DNA from: SFWF01 sp964599835
GTDB taxonomy: Bacteria > Bacillota > Clostridia > Oscillospirales > Acutalibacteraceae
Assembly (NCBI GenBank): GCA_964599835.1
Contig: CAZRHF010000029.1
Location: 1 to 22,023 of the forward strand
Reading direction: 5' to 3'
DNA: 22,023 nt
Shown here: in pieces, positions 1 through 7,153 of the stretch
Layout of the letters: each line of letters begins with the position of its first letter
Numbering within the stretch: the stretch's first letter is position 1
Translations under genes and position numbers: made by a program
Notes under the pieces: generated by a model
Database searches by the model: none
Told to the model about the DNA's origin: nothing
Seen by the model: the letters and a program-made list of their open reading frames with translations, nothing else

Positions 1-629
1 GTGTTGTGACCAACGATCTGATCCTCAAAGCCGGGGATAAACTGACCTGAACCGAGGGTAAGAGAGAAGCTCTCGCCCTTTCCGCCGTCGAATGCGACTC
101 CGTCAACAAAGCCTTCAAAATCGATAACGGTCATATCGCCGTCTGCGGCGGCGCGGTCGGAAACGGTAACGATACGGGCATTTCTGTCAGCCATACGGTT
201 AATTTCAGCCTCTACCTCTTCGTCGGTAACGACTGCGGTAACGCGCTCTGCGGCGAGACCCTTATACTCTCCGAGCTCAACCTCGGGCTCTACGATAACG
301 GTAACCTTAAGCTCGGCACCTTCTGCCTTGCTTACAGAAGTAACGTCGGTCTTCTCAACGTCAACGATCTTAAGTCCTGCTTCGTCGATAGCGGAAAGAA
401 GGGCGCCTTCATAAAGATAATTTAAAGCGTCATCAAAGAAAACGCCTTCACCGTAAAGCTTTTCGATCATATGAAGGGGTGCTTTACCCTTTCTGAAACC
501 CTTGATGGTGATGTTCTTTGCTTCCTTTTTATATACTTTTTGGATCGCGTCGCAAAAAGTGGCAGAATCGATGGAAATTTCTACCTCATATTTGTTGGTG
601 TCGACCTTGTTTGAAGCTTTCAAACTCAT
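1..629 (-). CDS. tig: Trigger factor (ribosome-associated chaperone), 5' part only
   Basis: Encodes the first 209 residues of trigger factor, the chaperone that binds the ribosomal exit tunnel and holds nascent chains; the rest runs off the left edge. The frame begins with ATG at 629, preceded by a GGAGG about 9 nt upstream. The N-terminal ribosome-binding domain carries the signature GFRKGKAP at residues 44-51. The start of the FKBP-like prolyl isomerase domain is visible from about residue 160 (DFEGFVDGVAFDGG, then LGSGQFIPGFEDQIVG). These two landmarks in this order identify the family. No promoter could be assigned with confidence in the AT-rich upstream gap. The truncation is a window effect, not a broken gene. 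Confidence 0.95.
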   Translation of the reverse strand, partial: MSLKASNKVDTNKYEVEISIDSATFCDAIQKVYKKEAKNITIKGFRKGKAPLHMIEKLYGEGVFFDDALNYLYEGALLSAIDEAGLKIVDVEKTDVTSVSKAEGAELKVTVIVEPEVELGEYKGLAAERVTAVVTDEEVEAEINRMADRNARIVTVSDRAAADGDMTVIDFEGFVDGVAFDGGKGESFSLTLGSGQFIPGFEDQIVGHN

Positions 630-656
630 AATTTTTCAACCTCCGAAATTATATCT

Positions 657-670
657 TGCACCAAGGTGCA
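657..670. repeat. Short inverted repeat in the tig leader
   Basis: TGCACC and GGTGCA are separated by AA, giving a near-palindrome about 28-41 nt upstream of the tig start codon. It could be an operator or a small RNA hairpin in the leader. Nothing else in the sequence assigns it a function. Confidence 0.35.
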
Positions 671-697
671 TAAATCGTCAAATACTAATATATCATA

Positions 698-735
698 TTA
701 GCGTGGAATTTTCCACTAATTTTTTTATTTTTTTG
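698..735 (+). terminator. Terminator-like hairpin facing the plus strand with no plus-strand gene before it
   Basis: GTGGAA (703-708) pairs with TTCCAC (711-716), extended by TTA/TAA with a two-base bulge. On the plus strand it is followed by TTTTTTTATTTTTTT, the shape of an intrinsic terminator. In the minus direction, where the neighbouring genes are read, the T-tract lies before the hairpin as A's, so it would not end the phosphoesterase transcript. It may stop an antisense transcript through tig, or be fortuitous. The rest of the 630-744 gap is AT-rich and shows nothing else clear. Confidence 0.35.
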
Positions 736-744
736 GAATTTTTT

Positions 745-1422
745 TTATTTTATTAAAAATGGCACAAAATTAATGCAATCGGCCGATATAAGTTTGAGCT
801 TTATGCCGTCAAATTCGGGTATTGCGTTGTTAAAGCCCAGTCCGTGAATATGACCGTAATACACGGTATCTACCCCGTAGTTTTTAAGGATTTCGATAAA
901 CTCCGGAATGACCTCGTTGCCATAAGCGGGCGGATAATGCATAAATACGAGAAGCTCTTTTCCCGTTTCCTTGGCAGCCGCCAGCGAACGCTCAAGTCTT
1001 CCTGCTTCGCGGGCTATTATCTTCTTGTCGGCATCGCCGCCCCCAAAAAGCCAACCTCTGCTTCCGCAAACAACTCGGTCTTCGACAACGAAAGCATTGT
1101 TAAACACAAGCTCTACCGAATTTATGGAATTTTCCTCAAAGAACTCATAAACTTTTTTTGCAGTAGACCACCACAGATCGTGGTTTCCCTTAAGAAGCAG
1201 TTTTTTACCCGGAAGCGACTGTAAAAATTTAAAGTCCTCCAAGGATTCTTCAAGCTTGAGCGCCCAGGAAAGATCTCCGGGTATCACAACCGTATCATCT
1301 TCTTTTACAAACCGTTTCCAGTTTGAGGCGATTCTTTCCACGTAGTTATCCCAACCGAAAACGTCCATCGGCTTATTTGTACCGAGCGACAAATGCAGAT
1401 CTGAAATCACAAAAATGCTCAA
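745..1422 (-). CDS. Small calcineurin-like metallophosphoesterase
   Basis: A 225-residue single-domain member of the calcineurin-like phosphoesterase superfamily, probably a cytoplasmic phosphohydrolase; the substrate is unknown. The five metal and catalytic motifs are present in order: SDLHL (D8, H10), PGDLSW (D50), KGNHD (N80, H81), MHYPP (H162) and YGHIHG (H191, H193). No signal peptide or membrane segment is seen. I place the start at the TTG at 1422, giving MSIFVISDLHLS, because AAAGAGGTG lies 6 nt upstream of it. A GTG at 1431 would sit on top of that ribosome binding site, although it would add only three residues. It is upstream of tig on the same strand, but the gap has no clear sign that they are cotranscribed. 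Confidence 0.85.
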   Translation of the reverse strand: MSIFVISDLHLSLGTNKPMDVFGWDNYVERIASNWKRFVKEDDTVVIPGDLSWALKLEESLEDFKFLQSLPGKKLLLKGNHDLWWSTAKKVYEFFEENSINSVELVFNNAFVVEDRVVCGSRGWLFGGGDADKKIIAREAGRLERSLAAAKETGKELLVFMHYPPAYGNEVIPEFIEILKNYGVDTVYYGHIHGLGFNNAIPEFDGIKLKLISADCINFVPFLIK

Positions 1423-1513
1423 GCTTTTCACCTCTTTACTTTGAATAATTTTTAAGAATTCTCAAACAATAATTTTGACCCGAGCGGTCTAAATTATATT
1501 GGAGGAAACAAAT

Positions 1514-1699
1514 ATGAATAACTGCGAAAACGGAAAAAGCGCACCTATTTCGGGCATTAAATGTGACGTTATCAACTGCGCTTATCACAGCGAACAGAAT
1601 AAATGTCACGCCGGACACATCGAAGTAGGCAACGGCTGTTGCAGCACAAGCAAAGACACCGCCTGCAATACCTTTAAACCTAAATCCGATATGGCCTAA
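1514..1699 (+). CDS. DUF1540 small Cys-rich protein
   Basis: A 61-residue protein with the DUF1540 pattern: GIKCDVINCAYH, then KCHAGHIEVGNG, then DTACNTF. The regularly spaced cysteines suggest metal binding, but the family has no established role that I can name. The ATG at 1514 has a GGAGG 8 nt upstream (1501-1505), which decides the start over a TTG at 1499 that lies inside the leader. It stands alone on the plus strand between minus-strand neighbours and ends 1 nt before a strong terminator. No convincing promoter was found in 1432-1513; TTGACC at 1473-1478 lacks a good -10 partner. Confidence 0.85.
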   Translation: MNNCENGKSAPISGIKCDVINCAYHSEQNKCHAGHIEVGNGCCSTSKDTACNTFKPKSDMA

Positions 1700-1700
1700 A

Positions 1701-1730
1701 CAAAAACGCCCTTAGGGCGTTTTTGTTTTT
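1701..1730. terminator. Bidirectional intrinsic terminator between the DUF1540 gene and thrC
   Basis: CAAAAACGCCC (1701-1711) and GGGCGTTTTTG (1715-1725) form a perfect 11-bp stem with a TTA loop. T-runs follow on the plus strand, and A-runs in the mirrored position serve the minus strand. It ends the DUF1540 transcript and probably also thrC, whose stop codon is at 1742. Confidence 0.9.
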
Positions 1731-1741
1731 AAGTGTCTTAA

Positions 1742-3235
1742 TTAACCGTTAATTCCGAGACGTTCAAGAACGACCTTGTTCATATCCTCTTTGTTGCAAA
1801 CATTGTTGAAACGGACTGTTGCGGTCTTAAGAGCAGAAATAGGCGCAGGAATTTCGGTATCTGTGGAAGCGCTTAAAAGCTCAACTGCTTCAAATTCGTC
1901 TGCGGGAACTTCTTTTCCGAGAGCCTCAAGAACGCTGTTTGCAAACTTGTAAGGGCTGGCGGTGGAGGCGATAACAGCAGGACGGTCATCCCCCGTTTCG
2001 GCTACGTATTTATCGTAAACGTTTACGGCAACAGAGGTATGGGTATCGATAAGATAGTCATAGTTTTCGTAGGTTGACTTGATGGTTTCGGACGTACCTG
2101 CCTCATCACAGCATCCTCCGTAGAAAAGCTCCTTAAGCTTACCGAATACCTCAGGAGTAACGGTGTATTTTCCGTCGGTTTTAAGGCAGTTCTGCCACTC
2201 GGCCACCTGCTTATCATCGTGATCGGTAAGCTCATAAAGCATTCTTTCAAGATTGGATGAGATAAGGATATCCATAGAAGGAGAAATCGTTGTGTAGAAG
2301 CTTCTGTTGCGGTCATAAGTACCGGTGTTTAAAAAGTCGGTAAGAACGTTATTTGAGTTGGAAGCGCATATAAGCTTATTTACGGGAACTCCCATTACCT
2401 TTGCATAATAAGCGGCAAGTATGTTGCCGAAATTTCCGGTAGGAACGACTACGTTAAAGCCTTCCTTAAGATAGTTCTCTCCCTTATCGAGAAGGTCTAA
2501 ATATGCAGAGATATAATAGATTATCTGAGGAGCAAGACGTCCCCAGTTAATGGAATTTGCACTGGAGAAGCCCATATTATTTTTGTCGAGAAGAGCCTTG
2601 ATACCGTCGTCGGTAAAGATAGTTTTTACGCCGGTCTGAGCATCGTCAAAGTTTCCGTTAATAGCGCAAACGTAAACGTTTTCGCCGGCTTGGGTGTTCA
2701 TCTGAAGCTGCTGCATTGCACTAACGCCGTCGTTAGGATAGAATACCATAATCTCAGTATCCTTAACATCCTTAAAGCCTTCGAGAGCGGCTTTTCCCGT
2801 ATCGCCTGATGTTGCAACGAGAATTACGGTCTTTTTACCGCCGCCTACCTTCTTCGCAGAGGTCGTAAGTAGGTAAGGAAGTATCTGAAGAGCAAGATCC
2901 TTGAAAGCACAGGTAGGACCGTGCCAAAGCTCAAGAATGCTTACCTTGTCGTTTAAAGCCTTCAAGGGAGCCGGACGGTCGTTATCGAAGGAGCCGAGAT
3001 AGGCACCCTCTGTGCAATATTTAAGCTCTTCCTCGGAAAAATCGGTGAGGAAATGTTTAAATACATAATTTGCTCGACCGACATAGTCGAGTTTTTTCAT
3101 ATTAGCGAAATCTTCTGCGCTGAGAACAGGAACAGACTGCGGAACAAAAAGTCCGCCTTCCTTAGAAATTCCGTTTGCTATTGCTACCGAGGAAGTAACA
3201 ACAGCATTATTATCGCGTGTACTGTTGTAAAGCAT
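1742..3235 (-). CDS. thrC: Threonine synthase
   Basis: PLP-dependent enzyme converting O-phosphohomoserine to threonine and phosphate, the last step of threonine synthesis in the cytoplasm. The 497-residue length fits the longer (E. coli/yeast-type) threonine synthases. The PLP lysine motif LWHGPTCAFKDLALQ is at about residues 104-117, with K112 as the Schiff-base lysine. VATSGDTGKAALEG and PTGNFGNILAAYYA are the phosphate-binding and substrate-site segments. The ATG at 3235 has AGGAG about 9 nt upstream. It has its own promoter in the 80-bp gap after yraN and ends at the shared terminator at 1701-1730, so it is probably monocistronic. No leader attenuator is visible in the short 5' region. 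Confidence 0.96.
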   Translation of the reverse strand: MLYNSTRDNNAVVTSSVAIANGISKEGGLFVPQSVPVLSAEDFANMKKLDYVGRANYVFKHFLTDFSEEELKYCTEGAYLGSFDNDRPAPLKALNDKVSILELWHGPTCAFKDLALQILPYLLTTSAKKVGGGKKTVILVATSGDTGKAALEGFKDVKDTEIMVFYPNDGVSAMQQLQMNTQAGENVYVCAINGNFDDAQTGVKTIFTDDGIKALLDKNNMGFSSANSINWGRLAPQIIYYISAYLDLLDKGENYLKEGFNVVVPTGNFGNILAAYYAKVMGVPVNKLICASNSNNVLTDFLNTGTYDRNRSFYTTISPSMDILISSNLERMLYELTDHDDKQVAEWQNCLKTDGKYTVTPEVFGKLKELFYGGCCDEAGTSETIKSTYENYDYLIDTHTSVAVNVYDKYVAETGDDRPAVIASTASPYKFANSVLEALGKEVPADEFEAVELLSASTDTEIPAPISALKTATVRFNNVCNKEDMNKVVLERLGING

Positions 3236-3267
3236 AAAATTCTCCTATCTTTACGGGTTTTGCCTAT

Positions 3268-3296
3268 ATTTTATACTATAAGCCTTCCTTTGTCAA
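3268..3296 (-). promoter_or_regulatory. Sigma-A-type promoter for thrC
   Basis: On the minus strand TTGACA (3291-3296) and TAAAAT (3268-3273) are separated by exactly 17 bp, about 33 nt upstream of the thrC ATG. The perfect -35 hexamer and the spacing make this a good call. Confidence 0.75.
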
Positions 3297-3315
3297 AGGT
3301 TTTAAACGATCAATT

Positions 3316-3705
3316 TCAGTCGTCTATAAGCTCGTCTGCGGGGAAGGCATTCTTTATGTAGTTTAAAGAAAAATGATAGTCGCCTTTATCATCTACGGTA
3401 TAGGTGACCTCGGCAATATCAAAACGTATCGCTCCGTAGTGGTGAGCCTTTTTGATAAATGCGCGGGCGGTGTTTATAAGCTTGCGCTCTTTATCACGGT
3501 CAACGGCACTTGCGGGGTCCATAATAGAGTCTGCTTTTCGGGTCTTGACCTCAACGAAAAGCATTATGTCGGGACTTTCGGCTACGATATCGAGTTCGCC
3601 GTATTTTTCATGGTGATTACGGGCGAAAATTACGTATCCCCTGAACTTAAGAAAGTCGGCCACCATCTCTTCGCCTATTCGGCCTATCTCTCCTGCGTGG
3701 CTCAT
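3316..3705 (-). CDS. yraN: YraN family (UPF0102) nuclease-fold protein
   Basis: A 129-residue member of the UPF0102/YraN family, which has a restriction-endonuclease-like fold; its cellular role is not settled. It shows the family landmarks G-x-x-GE at the N terminus (GRIGEEMVADFLKFRGY), YGELDIV (E37, D39) and FVEVKTRK (E52, K54), the predicted metal-binding residues. Its ATG overlaps the rnhB stop codon by four bases (ATGA), so the two are translationally coupled. It is the last gene of the rplS-lepB-ylqF-rnhB-yraN series. No terminator is visible after it, so some transcripts may read on into thrC. Confidence 0.92.
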   Translation of the reverse strand: MSHAGEIGRIGEEMVADFLKFRGYVIFARNHHEKYGELDIVAESPDIMLFVEVKTRKADSIMDPASAVDRDKERKLINTARAFIKKAHHYGAIRFDIAEVTYTVDDKGDYHFSLNYIKNAFPADELIDD

Positions 3706-4301
3706 AACTTTTTGAGGAAGGAGGGTCGATGCACCTCGGTAATGCCGTACCTTCTGATAGCATCCATATGCTCGGCGGTGCCGTAGCCCTTATGCTTGGC
3801 AAAGCCGTACTGCGGATATTTTTCGCCATACTCTAAAAGGAGACGGTCTCGGGTCACCTTGGCAAGAATAGAGGCCGCCGCAACCGACATAGATTTCGCA
3901 TCTCCTTTAACTACCGTCTGACACTCTATCGGGATACCCGTTGGAACACGGTTTCCGTCAATAAGAGCAAAGTCGGCCTTACCGTCAAGCATTTCAACCG
4001 CGCGGTTCATAGCAAGATAAGTGGCGTTAAGAATGTTATGTTCTTCGATCTCCTCAACCGAAGCAAAGGCGATTCCGTAGGCCACAGCTTTTTCGGTAAT
4101 GATATCGAAAAGCGCTTCTCTTTTCTTTTCGCTGAGTTTTTTAGAGTCATTGATTCCCGGAATGTCGACGTTTGGATCAAGAATTACCGCGGCGGCGCAA
4201 ACCGGACCCGCTAAAGGACCGCGGCCGGCTTCATCTACTCCGCAAACTGCAGTATAACCTTTTGCTTTGACCGACAACTCAATTTCGAAATCAGGCACCA
4301 T
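3702..4301 (-). CDS. rnhB: Ribonuclease HII
   Basis: Endonuclease that cuts the RNA strand of RNA-DNA hybrids and starts removal of single ribonucleotides from DNA. In this 199-residue reading the catalytic acidic residues are D23 and E24 in CGVDEAGRGPLAGPV, D115 in LIDGN and D134 in KGDAKS. I chose the ATG at 4301, preceded by AAAGGG. A TTG at 4316 would add five residues but has no better ribosome binding site. The ATG overlaps the end of ylqF by 11 nt and the stop overlaps yraN, so translation is probably coupled along the operon. Confidence 0.95.
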   Translation of the reverse strand: MVPDFEIELSVKAKGYTAVCGVDEAGRGPLAGPVCAAAVILDPNVDIPGINDSKKLSEKKREALFDIITEKAVAYGIAFASVEEIEEHNILNATYLAMNRAVEMLDGKADFALIDGNRVPTGIPIECQTVVKGDAKSMSVAAASILAKVTRDRLLLEYGEKYPQYGFAKHKGYGTAEHMDAIRRYGITEVHRPSFLKKL

Positions 4302-5160
4302 ACTCAACCCTTTCAAGGCTTATTCGACCGAGCTTACAGTTTCGGTATTCTTCAAGAAGCATGGCTGAAGCTCGTTCGGTATCGGTTTCGCCGCCTCTGA
4401 TGACCATACCGCGCTTTTTACCGATCTCGCAAAGAATATCGTAAGGCTCGGCATCAAGTTCTTCTAAACGATATCGCTGTATCAGAAGTTCGGGATAGTT
4501 TTCCTTTAGGTTTTCGATAAGCCGAACTGCAAGAAGTTCAATATCGAGAACGGCATCCTTAACGGCGCCGGTAAATGCAAGCCTTTCCCCTATCGTCTGG
4601 TCTTCAAACTTAGGCCAAAGAACACCGGGGGTATCGAGAAGCTCAAGCTGTTTATCAATGGTTACCCACTGATTTCCGCGGGTAACTCCGGGACGGTTTT
4701 CGGCTTTTACGCGACCCTTTCCTGCAATACAGTTAATAAAGGTGGATTTTCCGACGTTGGGAATACCTACGACCATTACCCTGAGAGGCTTGCCGACCAT
4801 TCCCTTTTCGCGGTACAGAGCAAGCTTGTCTGCCAAGGCGGTCTTAACCGTCTCTTTAAAATTACCGATTCCCTTTCCTGTCTTACAGTCGACGGGAACG
4901 GCAGAAATACCCTGAGATTTATAATACTCTATCCAGCGTGCGGTCTCTTTCGGGTCGGCCATATCGCACTTATTAAGAAGTATCATAAGAGGCTTGTCCT
5001 TGATTATATCGGCAAGGTCCGGATTTCTGCTGCTTACAGGAATACGGGCGTCTACTATTTCGGCTACCGCGTCGATGATAGGAAGGATTTCCTGAATCTT
5101 TCGGCGGGTCTTAGTCATATGACCGGGAAACCACTGAATATTCTGCATCTCTCCGCTCAT
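4291..5160 (-). CDS. ylqF: Ribosome biogenesis GTPase YlqF/RbgA
   Basis: Circularly permuted GTPase needed for late assembly of the 50S subunit in Bacillota. The G motifs occur in permuted order: LLNKCD (G4, residues 61-66), then GIPNVGKST (G1, 132-140), then LLDTPG (G3, 174-179). The N terminus IQWFPGHMTKTRR is the family hallmark. The length of 289 aa is normal. The ATG at 5160 has GGAGG about 8 nt upstream, inside the last codons of lepB, and the lepB stop is only one base away. It sits downstream of rplS, consistent with a ribosome-assembly operon. Confidence 0.96.
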   Translation of the reverse strand: MSGEMQNIQWFPGHMTKTRRKIQEILPIIDAVAEIVDARIPVSSRNPDLADIIKDKPLMILLNKCDMADPKETARWIEYYKSQGISAVPVDCKTGKGIGNFKETVKTALADKLALYREKGMVGKPLRVMVVGIPNVGKSTFINCIAGKGRVKAENRPGVTRGNQWVTIDKQLELLDTPGVLWPKFEDQTIGERLAFTGAVKDAVLDIELLAVRLIENLKENYPELLIQRYRLEELDAEPYDILCEIGKKRGMVIRGGETDTERASAMLLEEYRNCKLGRISLERVEYGA

Positions 5161-5161
5161 A

Positions 5162-5809
5162 TTAAAGTCCTCCGAAGGTATCGAAGGGCCAGATACGGTA
5201 AATAGCCTTTCCTAAAACGTATCTTTTATCGATAAGACCGCCGTCACCTATAGAGGACGAACGGCTGTCAAGAGAGTCGTTTCGGTTATCGCCGAGGACG
5301 AATATGCAGTTATCCTCGACGTAAACGGGAAATTCAACGTCCCATTTGCGGGTAGTGGGGGTCTTGGTGTACGGTTCGCTGAGCGGTTTAAGATGTGCAG
5401 GGTCGTCTCCGACATAAACCGTACCCGTTTTAAAGTCGATATCGACCCACTGTCCTTCGATGGCGATAACGCGCTTGATTATAGGCTCGCTGCCGTTTTC
5501 GACAGTACCTACCGAATTATTGGTGTTTCTGGAAATAACGACGATATCACCGTACTGCGGTTCGTATCCAAAGCCCGAAATTATAACTCGTTCTCCGCTA
5601 TAAAGGGTGTTTTGCATAGAAGGTCCCACAATGGTAGCGATTCGGAATAAGAAGGTAAAAATAAGCACAACGGCAATAAGGGCGATAACGATGGTGTCTA
5701 TCCAGTCGAATATCTCCTTAGATACCGTTTTTTTCGAACCGTCGCCCGATTCTTCAGGAGAGGTTCCGAGTATTTCTTCGTCATCCACTACGATAAAACC
5801 GTTTTCCAT
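5162..5809 (-). CDS. lepB: Signal peptidase I
   Basis: Membrane serine protease that removes signal peptides from exported proteins. The 215-residue reading has an acidic cytoplasmic N terminus (1-35), one membrane helix at about 37-60, then the catalytic motif VGPSMQNTLYSGE with Ser64. The general-base lysine K112 is in IKRVIAIEG, and the conserved box GDNRNDSLDSR is at 173-183. The ATG at 5809 is supported by GGAGG 11 nt upstream (5821-5826). The open frame extends upstream but would run through a hairpin, so the longer form is unlikely. It follows rplS, with a terminator-like hairpin between them. Confidence 0.94.
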   Translation of the reverse strand: MENGFIVVDDEEILGTSPEESGDGSKKTVSKEIFDWIDTIVIALIAVVLIFTFLFRIATIVGPSMQNTLYSGERVIISGFGYEPQYGDIVVISRNTNNSVGTVENGSEPIIKRVIAIEGQWVDIDFKTGTVYVGDDPAHLKPLSEPYTKTPTTRKWDVEFPVYVEDNCIFVLGDNRNDSLDSRSSSIGDGGLIDKRYVLGKAIYRIWPFDTFGGL

Positions 5810-5839
5810 ATCTGACGTTATCCTCCAAAAAAGTGAAAT

Positions 5840-5877
5840 AAAAACAAAAGGAGACAGCGATAATTTCCGCGTCTCCT
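5840..5877 (-). terminator. Terminator-like hairpin between rplS and lepB
   Basis: AGGAGAC (5849-5855) pairs with GTCTCCT (5871-5877), with an inner GCG/CGC pairing. In the minus direction the hairpin is followed by TTTTGTTTTT. It lies after the rplS stop and about 40 nt before the lepB start. No promoter is visible after it, so it is probably leaky and sets L19 above the downstream genes. Confidence 0.7.
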
Positions 5878-5894
5878 CGTTTAGGATCAGGATT

Positions 5895-6239
5895 TTAGAT
5901 AGATTCCTTAACCTTGGCGGCCTTACCAACTCTGTCACGGAGATAGTAAAGCTTAGCTCTGCGAACGCGACCGTTACGGATCGTTTCGACCTTAGCTACG
6001 TTAGGTGAATGAACGGGGAATACACGCTCTACGCCTACACCGTAAGAAACACGTCTTACAGTAAATGTTTCGGCGATACCGCTGTTATTCTTAGCGATAA
6101 CGGTTCCTTCGAACATCTGGATTCTTTCGCGCTCGCCTTCGCGAATCTTAACGTGTACGCGAACGGTGCTTCCGATTTCGATTACAGGAGCGTCTTCCTT
6201 AATCATTCCGGCTGTGAGATTCTTTACAGCATCTGTCAT
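5895..6239 (-). CDS. rplS: 50S ribosomal protein L19
   Basis: Structural protein of the large ribosomal subunit near the 30S interface. The 114-residue length is typical. Family landmarks are IEIGSTVRVHVKIREGERER, IQMFEGTVIAK, FTVRRVSYGVGVERVFP and a C-terminal RNGRVRRAKLYYLRDRVGKAAK. The ATG at 6239 follows a strong AGGGAGGA ribosome binding site. It is the first gene behind the promoter at 6366-6394 and a ~120-nt leader, so autoregulation by L19 is likely. Confidence 0.97.
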   Translation of the reverse strand: MTDAVKNLTAGMIKEDAPVIEIGSTVRVHVKIREGERERIQMFEGTVIAKNNSGIAETFTVRRVSYGVGVERVFPVHSPNVAKVETIRNGRVRRAKLYYLRDRVGKAAKVKESI

Positions 6240-6358
6240 TGTTTTTTCCTCCCTAATTTTTCAGACGTTCGTGCCAAAGCTTTGACAGAGGACCATCCGC
6301 TTTAATGTCGATATTTCGGCATCAAACCCACCCGTAAGGATTCGGGTGTAATCAAATG
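6240..6358 (-). ncRNA. Candidate L19 leader (autoregulatory mRNA structure)
   Basis: The transcript leader predicted from the promoter is about 120 nt. Near its 5' end CACCCG (6329-6334) pairs with CGGGTG (6343-6348) around an 8-nt loop. Nearer rplS, GTCAAAGCTTTGGC can form a second weak hairpin. Leaders of this kind upstream of rplS are known in Bacillota and are thought to bind L19. I could not run a covariance model, so the match rests on position, length and the first hairpin. Confidence 0.55.
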
Positions 6359-6365
6359 CTAAAGT

Positions 6366-6394
6366 ATTATACTACAGGTTTCAAAAAAATGCAA
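6366..6394 (-). promoter_or_regulatory. Strong promoter of the rplS operon
   Basis: On the minus strand TTGCAT (6389-6394) and a perfect TATAAT (6366-6371) are separated by 17 bp that begin with a T-run. The predicted transcription start is near 6358, which defines the L19 leader. Confidence 0.8.
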
Positions 6395-6452
6395 GCATTA
6401 TTTTCACACATAAAAGAAGCAATTTCAGAAGGGCTTTTGTTTATTTTTCATA

Positions 6453-7139
6453 TTAAAGTCCGAAGACCTCTCGGTTAGTACCGTAAAAAATATCGTCTCG
6501 ACCGCTAATCAGCGCGCAGAACTCTTCAAATCTATCCCAGGAACCGGTCACGTCAAAGGAATAGCTGTGACCCCAGATATAAAAAAGCTTGGGAGTATCG
6601 GGCTTAAGCGCAATAAACTCATTGCCGAGAGCAAACAACTTATCGTATTCGGTACTGCCGACGGTGGGATTAAAACGGAGAAGATTTTCCTGCAGGTCGA
6701 AGGAGTATGAGTGAGTGATGGTTCTGGCGTATTTAATTCCGGTATTTGCGCGGATAAGTGCTTCTACCCTATCGTCGTTATTAACGCCGCCGTTAGGATA
6801 TGCCATTCCTATGACCTCATAGCCCATGACCTCTGAAAGAGTCTTTCGGTCGTGTTCGACTTCCCAGATGACCTTTTCGTCATCTTCTATCAATGTAAGA
6901 GTGGGATGACTTACGGTGTGACCTGCTATCTCGTGGCCCTTGTACACCTCTGCCATTTCGTCAGCACGGAATTTAGTATGATCAACACCCTGCCAGGTAC
7001 CGGATACGCCAAAGCGTCCCGAATTAAAATTAAAGGTGCATTTAAGGCCGTACTTATCGAGCATCTCAATAAGTCTTTTATCCTGCTGTACACCGTCGTC
7101 AAAGCTGAAGGTTACCGCTTTAAGCTTACCGTTCCACAT
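6453..7139 (-). CDS. Polysaccharide deacetylase family protein (CE4/NodB-like)
   Basis: A 228-residue carbohydrate esterase family 4 type deacetylase. Such enzymes remove acetyl groups from peptidoglycan, chitin or other polysaccharides with a divalent metal. Visible motifs are TFSFDDG (D14, D15), the metal-binding H-x3-H in GHTVSHP (H74, H78) and MAYPNGG (113-118). FYIWGHSYSFD near residues 186-196 fits the C-terminal catalytic region. There is no signal peptide, so it may act inside the cell or on small glycans, unlike most secreted members. The ATG at 7139 has GGAG upstream and is 14 nt after the lipoprotein gene, so the two form an operon. Substrate unknown. Confidence 0.88.
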   Translation of the reverse strand: MWNGKLKAVTFSFDDGVQQDKRLIEMLDKYGLKCTFNFNSGRFGVSGTWQGVDHTKFRADEMAEVYKGHEIAGHTVSHPTLTLIEDDEKVIWEVEHDRKTLSEVMGYEVIGMAYPNGGVNNDDRVEALIRANTGIKYARTITHSYSFDLQENLLRFNPTVGSTEYDKLFALGNEFIALKPDTPKLFYIWGHSYSFDVTGSWDRFEEFCALISGRDDIFYGTNREVFGL

Positions 7140-7153
7140 AACTTATATCTCCT

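Noticed and set aside
629..697. Promoter for tig using TTGACG and TATAAT
   Set aside because: The spacer is 22 bp and the predicted start would cut into the GGAGG site.
1473..1500. Promoter for the DUF1540 gene from TTGACC
   Set aside because: No acceptable -10 hexamer lies at 16-18 bp; the nearby TATATT is too close to the ribosome binding site.
5810..5938. Longer N terminus for signal peptidase I (start at 5938)
   Set aside because: It would translate through the rplS-lepB hairpin and overlap the rplS end; the ATG at 5809 has a clear GGAGG and gives a normal length.
6400..6450. Terminator after the deacetylase gene
   Set aside because: Only a weak AAAAGC/GCTTCTT pairing with a bulge and a poor T-tract is present; not enough to call.
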